This document shows positions 22,441-31,924 of a stretch of DNA of 64,000 nucleotides, piece after piece. Each line of letters opens with the position of its first letter. Positions within the stretch are counted from its first letter, which is position 1. The translations under genes and the position numbers were made by a program. The DNA comes from Nematopogon swammerdamellus (Eukaryota; Arthropoda; Insecta; Lepidoptera; Adelidae): contig OX336345.1 of NCBI GenBank assembly GCA_946902875.1, positions 23,405,395-23,469,394 of the forward strand, given 5' to 3'. The notes under the pieces were generated by a model that saw nothing but the letters and a program-made list of their open reading frames with translations, was not told where the DNA came from and made no database searches.

Positions 22441-22560
22441 AAAAACCGCATCCAAATCGGTCCATCCGTTTGGGAGCTACGATGCCACAATCATACACAC
22501 ACACGTTAAACTTATAGAGGAGCTTGATTATAATAAATAACATCCCTCTTTTTGCATCGG

Positions 22561-23474
22561 GATAATCGGAAATTCACTGAGGGCACCTAGTGCTTGTTGT
22601 GCGTTGAATAATAAATATTATTGAAATGCAATTCATATTTTTGTTTGTTTACAAAATCAACAGCCAGTCGAATTGCGCCAATAATTTGCTATCGCCTGCT
22701 GTCGGCTGAGTTGTAACTAGGTATTATCTGCCGTCGCGGTGTCGTTGTCGCATCGCATAGAGATAAACTCGTATGAACACCACGCTCGACCAAGTATCCG
22801 TGCACGGCCCGAAGCCAACTAAATCAACAGCGGCGACGCGCCCATCCACAAACATTCTGTTTGCAAATCCATTATCGCAGAATAACAACGAAATATTTGA
22901 TTGCATTTTGATACTCGTATCTACGCTACGATTCAATTTGTGATGGCTGTTGTGGCCTGTGCCTCTGACAACGATTTGGCAGGAGCCGAGAGAGACATCC
23001 GGACACATCATGAGCGTTGATGAAAACCAGAATCATCGGAACACATTTCTGTAAAGCTATTTCGTTTAGTAATGTTGCCTCTCAGTCCATCACTAACAAG
23101 GATGTCGTCGCTGTTTGACTGCATGCAAGCTGTGAAGGTGAAGCGCGAAGTTAATATGTACCTAGTAACAGTCTATCTATGCAATACAGATCTCGTGATA
23201 CAGACCCACATCTCGTGATTGTGTATGCCTCTGGTTTATTCATGTTTATGCCCATACGACATATTATCTAGTTAACTAAGGTAGGTAAGATATGTACCTA
23301 GCTTAGCTAGCAGTATTACCCACTTACTCTACCTATATCGAATTTCAGCACTTGCAAAACGGGAAAGAAAAGCATCCAAATGTGAAATACCTACTACGAA
23401 CGTTTCATTCGATGAAGGAATCATGTCGTTCCATATTTCCTCATCGTTTCTTTTGAACTGTTTTAATTACATAC
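22561..23474. other. Non-coding, no gene seen
   Basis: No ORF with family resemblance and no structured repeat recognised. Confidence 0.3.
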
Positions 23475-23760
23475 ATAGCGGCACGCCTGCTTCCCTGTGG
23501 GGTAACCAGAGACAATGGATCTCCACGTGCCACGATCCTGACAGACCTCTGCCGCCTCTTACACTCTAAATGTTCTTCATGCATGCTCGTCAGTTACGTA
23601 CGACTTACGGGTACTACGCACTGTACTTGACCCTTTTTGAATACGTGCCCGATCTGGTCCAGGTCACTAGCTAGACGCACGTAGGTAGACGTAGACCTAT
23701 ACTCTTAAGACTCTAGGGCGACCCTTATGTGAGTGGAAGAGTCGGGAAGGGTCGCCCCAA
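23475..23760 (-). mobile_element. LINE fragment, antisense
   Basis: CTCCACGTGCCACGATCCTG, CTTGACCCTTTTTGAATACG and GCCCGATCTGGTCCAGGT match the antisense LINE piece at 10395-10560. Confidence 0.6.
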
Positions 23761-24598
23761 ATACGCTAAATTATACCTACATAGCGTCACCAACCGAATG
23801 TGTCTCGAACCTACTCTTTCGGTTTCTTTCATGTGTGAGGTTTCATTCAACTGTATCTATTCGTCTCGGTTCCGTGGTCCAGCGTTGTTGTTGGCGGAAT
23901 GTAGAGCTACAGCCGCATTATCTGTCGGTACTCGGTACCTAATCACTACGGTACACCCACCTGTTCGGCCTATCGCCCACCAGGCACAAACGAAATGAGT
24001 AGATTAATCATGTACAAATTATTATGTATTTACAAATAAATACTAAAATAAAATAAACCTAATGGTATCAACTTATAAATAAAACATTTCTTCCATTTGT
24101 GCCGACCGAGGCGGGTGAGGCCACCAGGATCCCCTAGAAGGATCCCCCAGGGGATCCTGGTGAACTCATCGGTTCATCAGGATCCCCTATAGGTAAAAGT
24201 AAGTTAAGTCGCTTTCGCAGCCATGGCCGCAGCGCTAGGGCGCTTATATTAGCGTTCCCTCTTTAAATGTCCAGGCTCATGCGGCGTACGAAGAAAGCCT
24301 TGGCTGGCCCGCACGCACCTGACCGGATTTATCCACTAGCTATTTATCGATGGTTTCGGCAAAAGCCAGTGCATCCGGTGACCACGCACCAAGTAGATTA
24401 ATTATTGATAAGTAGGCACTAATAATAACTACTAACAGAACATTGTGACCTGCGTTGCGATGCGAAGTTTGTTTTGTCAGTTCTTCTACGCATTGAAATA
24501 AAACTGGCGGAAGTTTTAACCTATCCAAGAGCAGGTTGGTTACCTATGTCTATGTACCTACCTATGGATGGATTAGATTATACAATAAACAATAAGTT
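23761..24598. other. Non-coding, no gene seen
   Basis: It contains a small cluster of AGGATCCCC repeats with a hairpin at 24126-24160. Nothing else is supported. Confidence 0.35.
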
Positions 24599-24945
24599 GA
24601 TCATCCTTAGCCCGTGTCGGTCCACTCCTGGACTTAGGTCTCTCCTAAGGCATGCCACCACACGCGGTCTTACGCCCTTCTCATCCATCCACTCCCGGCT
24701 ACATTTTTAGGTCGTCTGCCTTGTTACTTTTCGTAGCAATGTCAACTACCTTGGTTCTTTGTAATTTTTCGTCATTCATTCATTACGTATTTTATCGACC
24801 AAAGAAATGGCGAGCATTGCTCTTTCCATATAGCTCGCTGAGACCTTTTAAATTTGTAGATCTGGTCCATAGTCAGGGTTCACGTTTCAGCTCCGTACGG
24901 CAGAACGCACTGACTAGATCTTCGTCTTTATTACTGAGGAATGGA
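24599..24945 (-). mobile_element. LINE fragment, antisense
   Basis: AGCCCGTGTCGGTCCACTCC, then TCTGGTCCATAGTCAGGGTT and CAGCTCCGTACGGCAGAACG, a familiar antisense 3' coding region of a LINE, badly decayed. Confidence 0.5.
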
Positions 24946-26360
24946 GGATGAGAGGATGTTACAATAAATAAGAAGGTAGGTACCTAACTATTTAAAATGA
25001 AGTGACCCCTCAAGATACTATTGTCTTGTAGACAAATACCTACCTAATGTTGTTTTAAACCGTTACAGGCCGCCATTTTGAATACACGTGATGCGGATCA
25101 ATACGCAGCGTTTTCCTCATTTAGTCATTATTATAGCTCCATTTTTTTCGTAATGCGTATGGTGCATGTGAGACATCAAATTGAGTCCTGTAAGAGCTGT
25201 CTAGGCAGTAGGCAGTCACTAATGCAACGATATTGTAGAGCAGTAATTAAGTATTTAATTATCATTTTACGACGGTTTGATGGCGCATGCGGTAGGCGGT
25301 AGGTGGGTGGGAGGCGGTGTCGGCGCGCCGGAGTCGACGACCCCACCCGCCAGGTAAGGAACACGTCTTATGATCAAATGTGTTTTCAATTTTATTTGCG
25401 ACGCAAATTAGATAATAAATTAAAACACGTCTAAAACATATTAATGTAAGTTTTGGAGATTACACATTTTGAAAGTAGAGAAGGTGGTGCATGGAAAAGG
25501 AATCTTTCGAAAAAAAAATCGAGGGAGTCTGCATGTATGTACACATGCAGCCGGGTCATTCTTGAGATTGGGCGTATTCAGTTGATTCCACTGGCAGTTT
25601 TTAAATCTTAAAATTTTATAAAACCTGTGATCAAACATTAAAGTTAGATGCATAAGAAACATAAATTTCGATTAGGCACCAAATTCTAACGTATGTATGC
25701 AAAGATATTTGATATGAAAATTTCGTGTCCAGGGGAATCAATACAGAGTGACAAGGGAATCAAAACAAGTTAATTTTTAATTGTTTGGCTTTTATTTTTA
25801 GCAAATAATCGCCACCAACAAATCTTTTCGAACATGTTAAACACAATTCAAATATTCAATAATGCACTTAAACGCTGATTCTCACTCACTAGTAATAATT
25901 ACCTACTTGTAGGTTGATTAAAGCAATAATTACCTGTCTTCTCCTCATTTTATTTTTTTATGCGCATTGCTATAACAACATTAACATTAAATAATTTAAA
26001 AAGAAATTAAAGAATTATTAAAAACGACACACTCTCATAACAATCACGTAGAGACGCTCAGCTATTCCTTTTTTTTCTAGTCTCTCTTCCCGAGTCTGTT
26101 TTTTTCGAGGTGCGATGATTGCCTGAAATGAATAAACTATCTTTGAAACGATTACAGGAAAATAGGTACCGATTTTGGAATCAGCTCCCGTAGGACATAA
26201 GATCATCTCCTCTCCTTCTATTAATTTATTAAAAAATAGTGTACTACAACGATATTTTAATTTGTAATACACACAATTTTTCTCAAAATCCACGGGAGTG
26301 AAGCCGCGAATATTTTTATTCACGAACGCGGTATAATACCTATCTGTATTATAAATTATA
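24946..26360. other. Non-coding, with a repeat shared with 30.1-30.9 kb
   Basis: At 25540-25600 the minus strand reads CCAGTGGAATCAA and CTCAAGAATGACCCGGC, matching 30155-30369 and 30890-30910. Similar GGGAATCAA motifs occur at 25729 and 25750 on the plus strand. No gene seen. Confidence 0.4.
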
Positions 26361-26450
26361 ATATAAGGTGCTTCGTTATTATTGTCAAAAGTTTCGGGAG
26401 GGTTACATACGCACTCAACTAAACACTTTACGTAAAAAAAAACATGTTTA
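26361..26450 (+). repeat. Left arm of a 3.3-kb-spaced inverted pair
   Basis: ATATAAGGTGCTTCGTTATT and TTTCGGGAGGGTTACATACG are found inverted at 29730-29816. Confidence 0.65.
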
Positions 26451-27179
26451 TAGGAGCATTTTTTCTCCTAACATCTCCTAACAAAAAAATAAAATCTAAT
26501 AGCTCTAAAAACCAATCATGCTATAGACCCTTCTTGCCAAACACGAAACGTAGGTACTTACCTAGCGCGACTTCTCTAGTTTTATGGCGGCGCGGCGTTA
26601 GTGGCGCACTGACAAAAGGCCTAGTGACCTTGTGACTTACTTTGTCGGTAGCTGCCGACTTTGCCGCCGACAGCTCTTTGACTACGCCAACAGTCGTTCA
26701 TTTCCGTGTGTGCGTATTGCATTGCATTGCATGCGGGCGACCGCGCCACCGCCGCACTCACCCCGTGCGCGGCGGCGCGGGGGCAATTTCTTTGTTTTTC
26801 GACCGTCCGTCGGTCCGTCAGTGTGTTGCAATCGGTTCGCGAGAGAGCACATGTCATGTTTCGCAAATTCAAAATACCGGTTACCGAGACTCAAACTGGA
26901 ACTTAGTTGCTGCTGTGTGTGGCGATGTATGAGCAACATACATGTGGGGACTCAGAGGACGGGCCAAGGACCTAGTTTATGGCCAGCATGGTCACACCAT
27001 CGTGGAGAATGAAGAAGAGTTGCGTGTTCGGATCGTAAACGCATTCGGTATATGACAGTGACACTCTAGTTCGTGTGAATCAGAGCATCGTGAGGAAGGC
27101 CACTCTTTGCATCCGAGTGCAAGGTGGCTATTTCCAGGAATTTTTGTAAATGTACGTAAGTACCTAGTATAGGGCTAAA
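26451..27179. other. Non-coding, no gene seen
   Basis: It has a GC-rich patch at 26740-26800 (GCGGCGGCGCGGGGGC). Several overlapping short frames exist here, but none resembles a known family. Confidence 0.3.
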
Positions 27180-27424
27180 TTCGAGCATATCGGCAGAATT
27201 GGCGATAGGCTGAACCGGTACCCAACTGGGAGCCGTGAGTTCTGGTCTCTCGCCAAATCTGTCGAGTCGAATTTCTGCCGCTCCTCACTTTCACCTCTGC
27301 AGCGCACTAGAGAATCACTGACTCACTCCGCAAAAGATAAAGCCGACCTTCTGGTATCTCTTTTTGCGGAGAACTCCCACCTGGATGATGGGGGAGCTTC
27401 TCCCCCATCCGGTGTGAGAACTCC

Positions 27425-28208
27425 ATGCCAGAAGTACAGTTCCGACAGAGAACTGTGCGGAAGGAGCTTCTTGTCCTAGACGTCAGAAAAGCGAGTGGGC
27501 CGGACAGAGTGCCTACATTGGTGTTGAAAAAGTGTGCTCCCGAGCTGGCTCCAGTACTGACGCGCCTCTTTCGCCTCTCGTACTCTACTGGCCGCGTGCC
27601 GGCAGCTTGGAAATCAGCTTTCGTTCAGTCTGTCCCTAAAAAGGGCGATCGCTCTGACCCGTCAAACTACCGACCCATAGCAATTAACCTCCCTCCTCTG
27701 CAAGGTGATGGAGCGCGTTATCAATACGCAGCTCATGACGTACCTGGAGACGAATAATCTCATCAGCGATCGGCAATACGGCTTCCGGCCAAACCGGGCA
27801 GCTGGTGATCTCCTAGCGTACGTTACTCACCTTTGGGGGGAAGCGCTTGAAGGGTATGGTGAATCCTTGGCAATTGGACTTGATATTGCCAAGGCATTTG
27901 ACCGGGCCTGGCATAAGGCGCTTTTGGGTAAGCTGCCGGCGTACGGAATTCCCTCTGGCCTTTGTGACTGGGTAACCGACTTCCTACATGGGCGTAGCTT
28001 TCAGGTCCTCGTGGACGGATGCTCGTCGGACGCCATGGCAGTGAATGCCGGTGTACCACAGGGATCTGTGTTGTCTCCCACACTGTTTCTTCTGCATATC
28101 AATGATATGCTGCCACTCGGCAGCATACATGCATACATTTTTATGCAGACGACAGTACGGCGCATGGATCCTACACTAGTCACCCTTCAGCCAGACGGAG
28201 TGATGTGA
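27425..28208 (+). pseudogene. Reverse transcriptase remnant of the LINE, first part
   Basis: Two overlapping frames (27425-27757 and 27705-28208) make up RT motifs 0 to B. The junction near 27700 is a frameshift. A second one near 28130 moves the YADD catalytic motif out of frame, although its codons (TTTTATGCAGACGACAGT) are still intact. Confidence 0.75.
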
Positions 28209-28275
28209 ACGAGAAGAGGCGAACACTTGTGTCCGCACTCGAGCAAACCCTCGAGTCGGGTTTTAGCCTTTTAGA

Positions 28276-28656
28276 GGCGGGTGGCCGAGTGGTTTGGGCA
28301 TCGGCTTCTCATGCGAGGGGTCCGCGGTTCGAATCCCGTCGGCGTGTACCAATGAGTTTTTTCTGACGAAAAAATTTACGTGCATACACCTACACCTGCT
28401 GCTTCACCGTTCGGAACCGGTGTAAAACTGTAGGTCCCTTCCCTTGCCCCTTACTAGGTGGTAGGCTCAAACTGTGGCCGACTGGGTTGGTACCACCGTA
28501 CTGGATGTAAGATGGCCGCATAGCAGCCTCGGTTGTGTTCTCCTCTAGTCCAGTATAGCCAGCAATCCAGGGAAGTCTCCGGCACCTACCTTCTCGGAGG
28601 TGATATTGGCTGGTCGGAGCATGCGCTTTAGCCCCTCCAACTCGGATTATATAAAA
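28276..28656 (+). mobile_element. tRNA-headed SINE inserted in the LINE
   Basis: The head GCGGGTGGCCGAGTGGTTTG (A box) and GTCCGCGGTTCGAATCCCGT (B box) looks like a Leu/Ser-type tRNA. Then come AAAACTGTAGGTCCCTTCC, TACTAGGTGGTAGG and TTGGTACCACCGTACTG, the body shared with the other SINEs here. A distinct tail follows (GGAGGTGATATTGGCTGGTC, GGAGCATGCG) and a short A run. AGTCG on both sides may be a short target duplication. Confidence 0.8.
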
Positions 28657-29337
28657 AAAAAGTCGATTGCCGAATGGGGCCGGAGCAACTTTGTCGTGTT
28701 CAACGCATCGAAGACACAAGTGTGCGCTATTAGTGCGAAAAGAACGGCGTTCACACTAGCTCCTTCCTTCCAAAACACGTCGCTGAAATTAAGCGACCAC
28801 CTCGGGGTCCTCGGTGTCGAACTGTCGCACGACTTAAACTTCCGACGTCACATTGAGGGCAAAGCCAAGCTGGCCTCAAAAAAGCTGGATGTACTCAACA
28901 AGGTGAAGCGGTACTTCACGGCGAGCCAAAAACTGACGTTGTATAATACGCAGGTTAGGTCTTGCTCGGAGTACTGCTCGCGCCTGTGGGATGGCTCAGC
29001 TAAATAACAGCTTGCGTCGTGCCGTGCGACTTGTGGATGACCCTGTGGTGTCCGCGACTTAGAACCGCTGCAACTCCGTAGGGACGTCGGCTCCCTAAGT
29101 GTGTTCTATCGTCTATTTCACGGGGAGGAGGAGCTCTTTAACGCGATTCCGTCGTCCCCATTCCACCTCCGCACTACGCGTACTGGGCAGGGTATGCACC
29201 CCTATACAATCGACTACCGTGGATGCGCGATGATCGACATACCGGGAAAATGTGGAACTAGTGCGTGGAAATTGATGAGCAGGGAGCTCATCTATTTCCT
29301 CCCAAGTACAGCCTGGGGTTTTTCAAAAGGGGCGTGA
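28657..29337 (+). pseudogene. LINE thumb and C-terminal region remnant
   Basis: It reads EWGRSNFVVFNASKTQVCAI, LGVLGVELSHDLNFRRHIEG and LTLYNTQVRSCSEYCSRLWD, then after a frameshift FYRLFHGEEELFNAIPSSPF. This is the standard order after the RT palm in this LINE group. Confidence 0.7.
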
Positions 29338-29465
29338 AAAGGCTCCTGTCAGGCCCGCATGGCATTTGCAATCCCCGTGCATCACAGAATGTCCACAGGC
29401 ATCGTAAGTCACCTACTTGTAAGTGAAACGATGCCACATGTCGCGCTTTCTTTATAAAAAAAATA

Positions 29466-30150
29466 AAAAAACAAAAATGTAAGTTCCTAACTACTAGACT
29501 AGTGTAAGTGAAGTGTGTCATTGTGAGTATGTGTGGGTACTCACCCATACATACTCACACTGACACACGCACACCCATTCAAAAACAGAACAAAGAGCTG
29601 TTTTGCGTTTGAACATAGTACGGTCATTGACCCCGTAAATTGTAAGTTACCTACTAGTACACACAGGTTGATCTATTTAATGTTAAGGTAGCAAACATGT
29701 TTTGTTAAATTTCTCGAAAAGTAATGCTAAAAACATTTTTTTTGCGTAACGTGTTTGTTTGAGTGTGTGTGTAGCCCTCCCGAAGTTTTTGACATGAATA
29801 ACGAAGCACCTTATATATGCGACAGTACAGTGTATCTGACAGTACTCATATATTCATATTATATTTACGTAATATAACTGTATTGTACATACCAAGCCCA
29901 TTGCATTATCACTGTACACCTACAATACCTTCATCATACCCATAGGTTAGCTAAAATAAAATGCTGTTTAGCGTTAAGCTGACCTTTTTGTCCCGTGTAT
30001 TGGTGTAAAAATAAAGAATTTAAATAAATAAATATATGTCAGATTATATACATTGCTTTAAAATAATAATGAATTGTAATAGATGCCTTTCCGCACAATT
30101 CAAACGTTTTTTCTGGGATAAACTAAGCAAATATTGATTACCCAGGCTAT
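29466..30150. other. Non-coding flank with the right inverted arm
   Basis: 29730-29816 is the inverse of 26361-26450 (GAAGCACCTTATAT end). A GTGAGTATGTGTGGGTACTC hairpin lies at 29521-29560. No gene seen. Confidence 0.5.
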
Positions 30151-30920
30151 AAAACCAGTGGAATCAATGCCAAGGGAATCAATTTTTTTTGAAAATTTGT
30201 CATTTACCGCGAATGTACTAAAATCAGAGTAATGAGGTTAACACAGTAAATAATGGCTACATGGAGTATTGTATATAGATCATTTAATTGATTTTGGAAC
30301 AAGCCACTATAAATAAAATTCAGCCAGAGTAATCAACGATGTACCAGAACCAAGCCAGTGGAATCAATTTCTTACCTTTGTATTTCGGGAACGCAGCGAG
30401 GAATCGCTCAACCACTCCCCGCAGCTTGAAACACGACTGACGTTGTTCGGCAAAGGGTCGATCACGCGTCTTTTAACCGTTCCGCTAGTGATGTACGCGC
30501 GATTTTGTGATGCGCCAGTGAAATCATTGTTAGGTCTCGGACAAAATTTTAAAACTAAATAAAATAAAATATATATAAAATACGCTTTATAAAACCTTTT
30601 TTAGGAAATTAACAACTAATCACCTTGCACGGTAAATAATATCATATCAGTTAATTGCACAGAAAAAAAAATATAGATGGTTTTGTGTAACAATCTGGGC
30701 CGTGGACGCGCCAGTGAGATCAATTTTTGGGGGTTTGATAATTTTTTTGCCTTATTTAATTTTATATTTTACGCTATTTCAGTATTTGCCCAGTTAGTTT
30801 ATAGTTAAAATTTCAAGGAAAAAAATACTTCATGTGCAAATTTTTGTAATAAGTAGCAATTTTGCTTCAGGACAGTGAAAATCGAGGGGCTCAAGAATGA
30901 CCCAGCCGTCAAACTTAGTT
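30151..30920 (+). repeat. Unclassified repeat with a recurrent CCAGTGGAATCAAT-like motif
   Basis: The motif and close variants start at 30155, 30170, 30324, 30355, 30515 and 30711. A block near 30890 (CTCAAGAATGACCC) recurs on the minus strand at 25545. No ORF. Confidence 0.5.
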
Positions 30921-30996
30921 CGTGAATTTGATGTTGGCGCAGTTTGAAACAATTTTTTCGTAAGAAAAATTTTCAAATTTGGGAGCCCATATTGCC

Positions 30997-31038
30997 CCAC
31001 CTAGGCTTCATACAAGGTTTTGTATGAAGCCTAGGTGG
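30997..31038. repeat. Short perfect hairpin
   Basis: CCACCTAGGCTTCATACAA and TTGTATGAAGCCTAGGTGG are perfect 19-bp inverse arms around a 4-nt spacer. Confidence 0.85.
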
Positions 31039-31363
31039 TAGGTATTAGTAAGTTAAAACCTTTTTCTGTTCGTTAGAGTTTGTCTTGATTAGGTATGCAG
31101 CGTCAACGACTAAAGCGCGAGAGGTGTTTGAAGTTTGCGTGTTTTCGCATTTTTCAAAACATGCCAACTTGAAGGGCTGATTTTAGCCAGAAGGGATGGA
31201 ATGACCCGAGACAGATTTAGAATTATTGTTGTACGTAGTCTGGCTGCTGAGCACTAAGCGTCGCAAAGTACAAAAAAGTCTTAATTTTTTTCTCGATTTT
31301 TTTAGTCGCACCCCCTTACCCGAGCCCAAAGACGTTTCATCAAATTCACGTCAAAAAAATTTA

Positions 31364-31790
31364 ATGTCGTTTTTTTATGTAATCCGGTGTGGGTGACTGA
31401 GTCGGAGGGGCCAAAGCATATGCTCCGATCAGCCAATATCACCTCCGAGAAGATAGGTGCCATACCAGAGACTTCCCGTTCCCTGGATTGCTGGCTATAC
31501 TGGACTAGAGGAGAACACAACCGAGAATGCTATGTGGCCATCTTACATCCAGTACGGTGGTACCAACCCAGTCGGCTACAATTTGAGCCTAGGGGTAAGG
31601 GAAGGGACCTACAGTTTTACACCGGTTCCGAACGGTGAAGCAGCAGGTCTGTGTAGGTAGGTATGCACGTAAATTTTTTCGTTCGTTCGCCAGAAAAAAC
31701 TCATTGGTACACGCTAACGACCGGATTCGAACCTCGGACCTCTCGCATGAGAGGCCGATGCCCAAACCACTCGGCCACCCGCCGTTAGTC
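31364..31790 (-). mobile_element. tRNA-headed SINE, antisense copy
   Basis: Same family as 28276-28656: head at 31715-31790 (GGCGGGTGGCCGAGTGGTTT on the minus strand), shared body at 31560-31620, tail GTGATATTGGCTGATCGGAG, A tract at 31364-31378 on the minus strand. A GTAG array directly adjoins its 5' end. Confidence 0.8.
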
Positions 31791-31803
31791 AGTTTAGTTG
31801 TTT

Positions 31804-31924
31804 GTAGGTAGGTAGGTAGGTAGGTAGGTAGGTAGGTAGGTAGGTAGGTAGGTAGGTAGGTAGGTAGGTAGGTAGGTAGGTAGGTAGGTAGGTAGGTAGG
31901 TAGGTAGGTAGGTAGGTAGGTAGG
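31804..31924 (+). repeat. (GTAG)n microsatellite, about 30 units
   Basis: A pure GTAG tetranucleotide array of 121 bp without visible interruptions, next to the 5' end of a SINE. Confidence 0.97.

Larger units (their letters stand above)
21840..22560 (+). mobile_element. Dispersed element related to the 47.3-kb insertion, itself split by a nested repeat
   Basis: AATGGACCGCCTAAGTAAAT, CCACTTTTAAGATAATTGTT and GATTACAAACATAGC match 47410-47680. After the nested copy at 22121-22440, CCGCATCCAAATCGGTCCAT and GTTTGGGAGCTACGATGCCA resume the match to 47683-47770. Confidence 0.7.
27180..29465 (+). mobile_element. LINE (non-LTR retrotransposon), 5'-truncated and frameshifted
   Basis: Reading across frameshifts, the remnant covers a pre-RT region (RLNRYPTGSREFWSLAKSV near 27210), RT fingers (KASGPDRVPTLVLKKCAPEL, KKGDRSDPSNYRPIAI), palm (YGFRPNRAAGDLL, GLDIAKAFDRAWH, AGVPQGSVLSPTLF, and FYADDST in a shifted frame near 28140), thumb (28650-29005) and the C-terminal region (29100-29337). 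The 3'UTR matches 16650-16770. Endonuclease and ORF1 are missing. A SINE is inserted at about 28276-28656. It is not functional. RNase H was not seen, and the clade is left open. Confidence 0.8.

Noticed and set aside
22296..22543. Cysteine/valine-rich repeated frames (CLSVCLSV)
   Set aside because: This is the translation of the (GACA)n array inside a dispersed repeat.
28290..28357. tRNA gene on the plus strand (Leu/Ser-like)
   Set aside because: The boxes are good, but the sequence continues into a SINE body with a second copy at 31.7 kb, and the ends do not form a normal acceptor stem.
31804..31924. CRISPR-like array
   Set aside because: A simple tetranucleotide repeat without spacers, in animal DNA.
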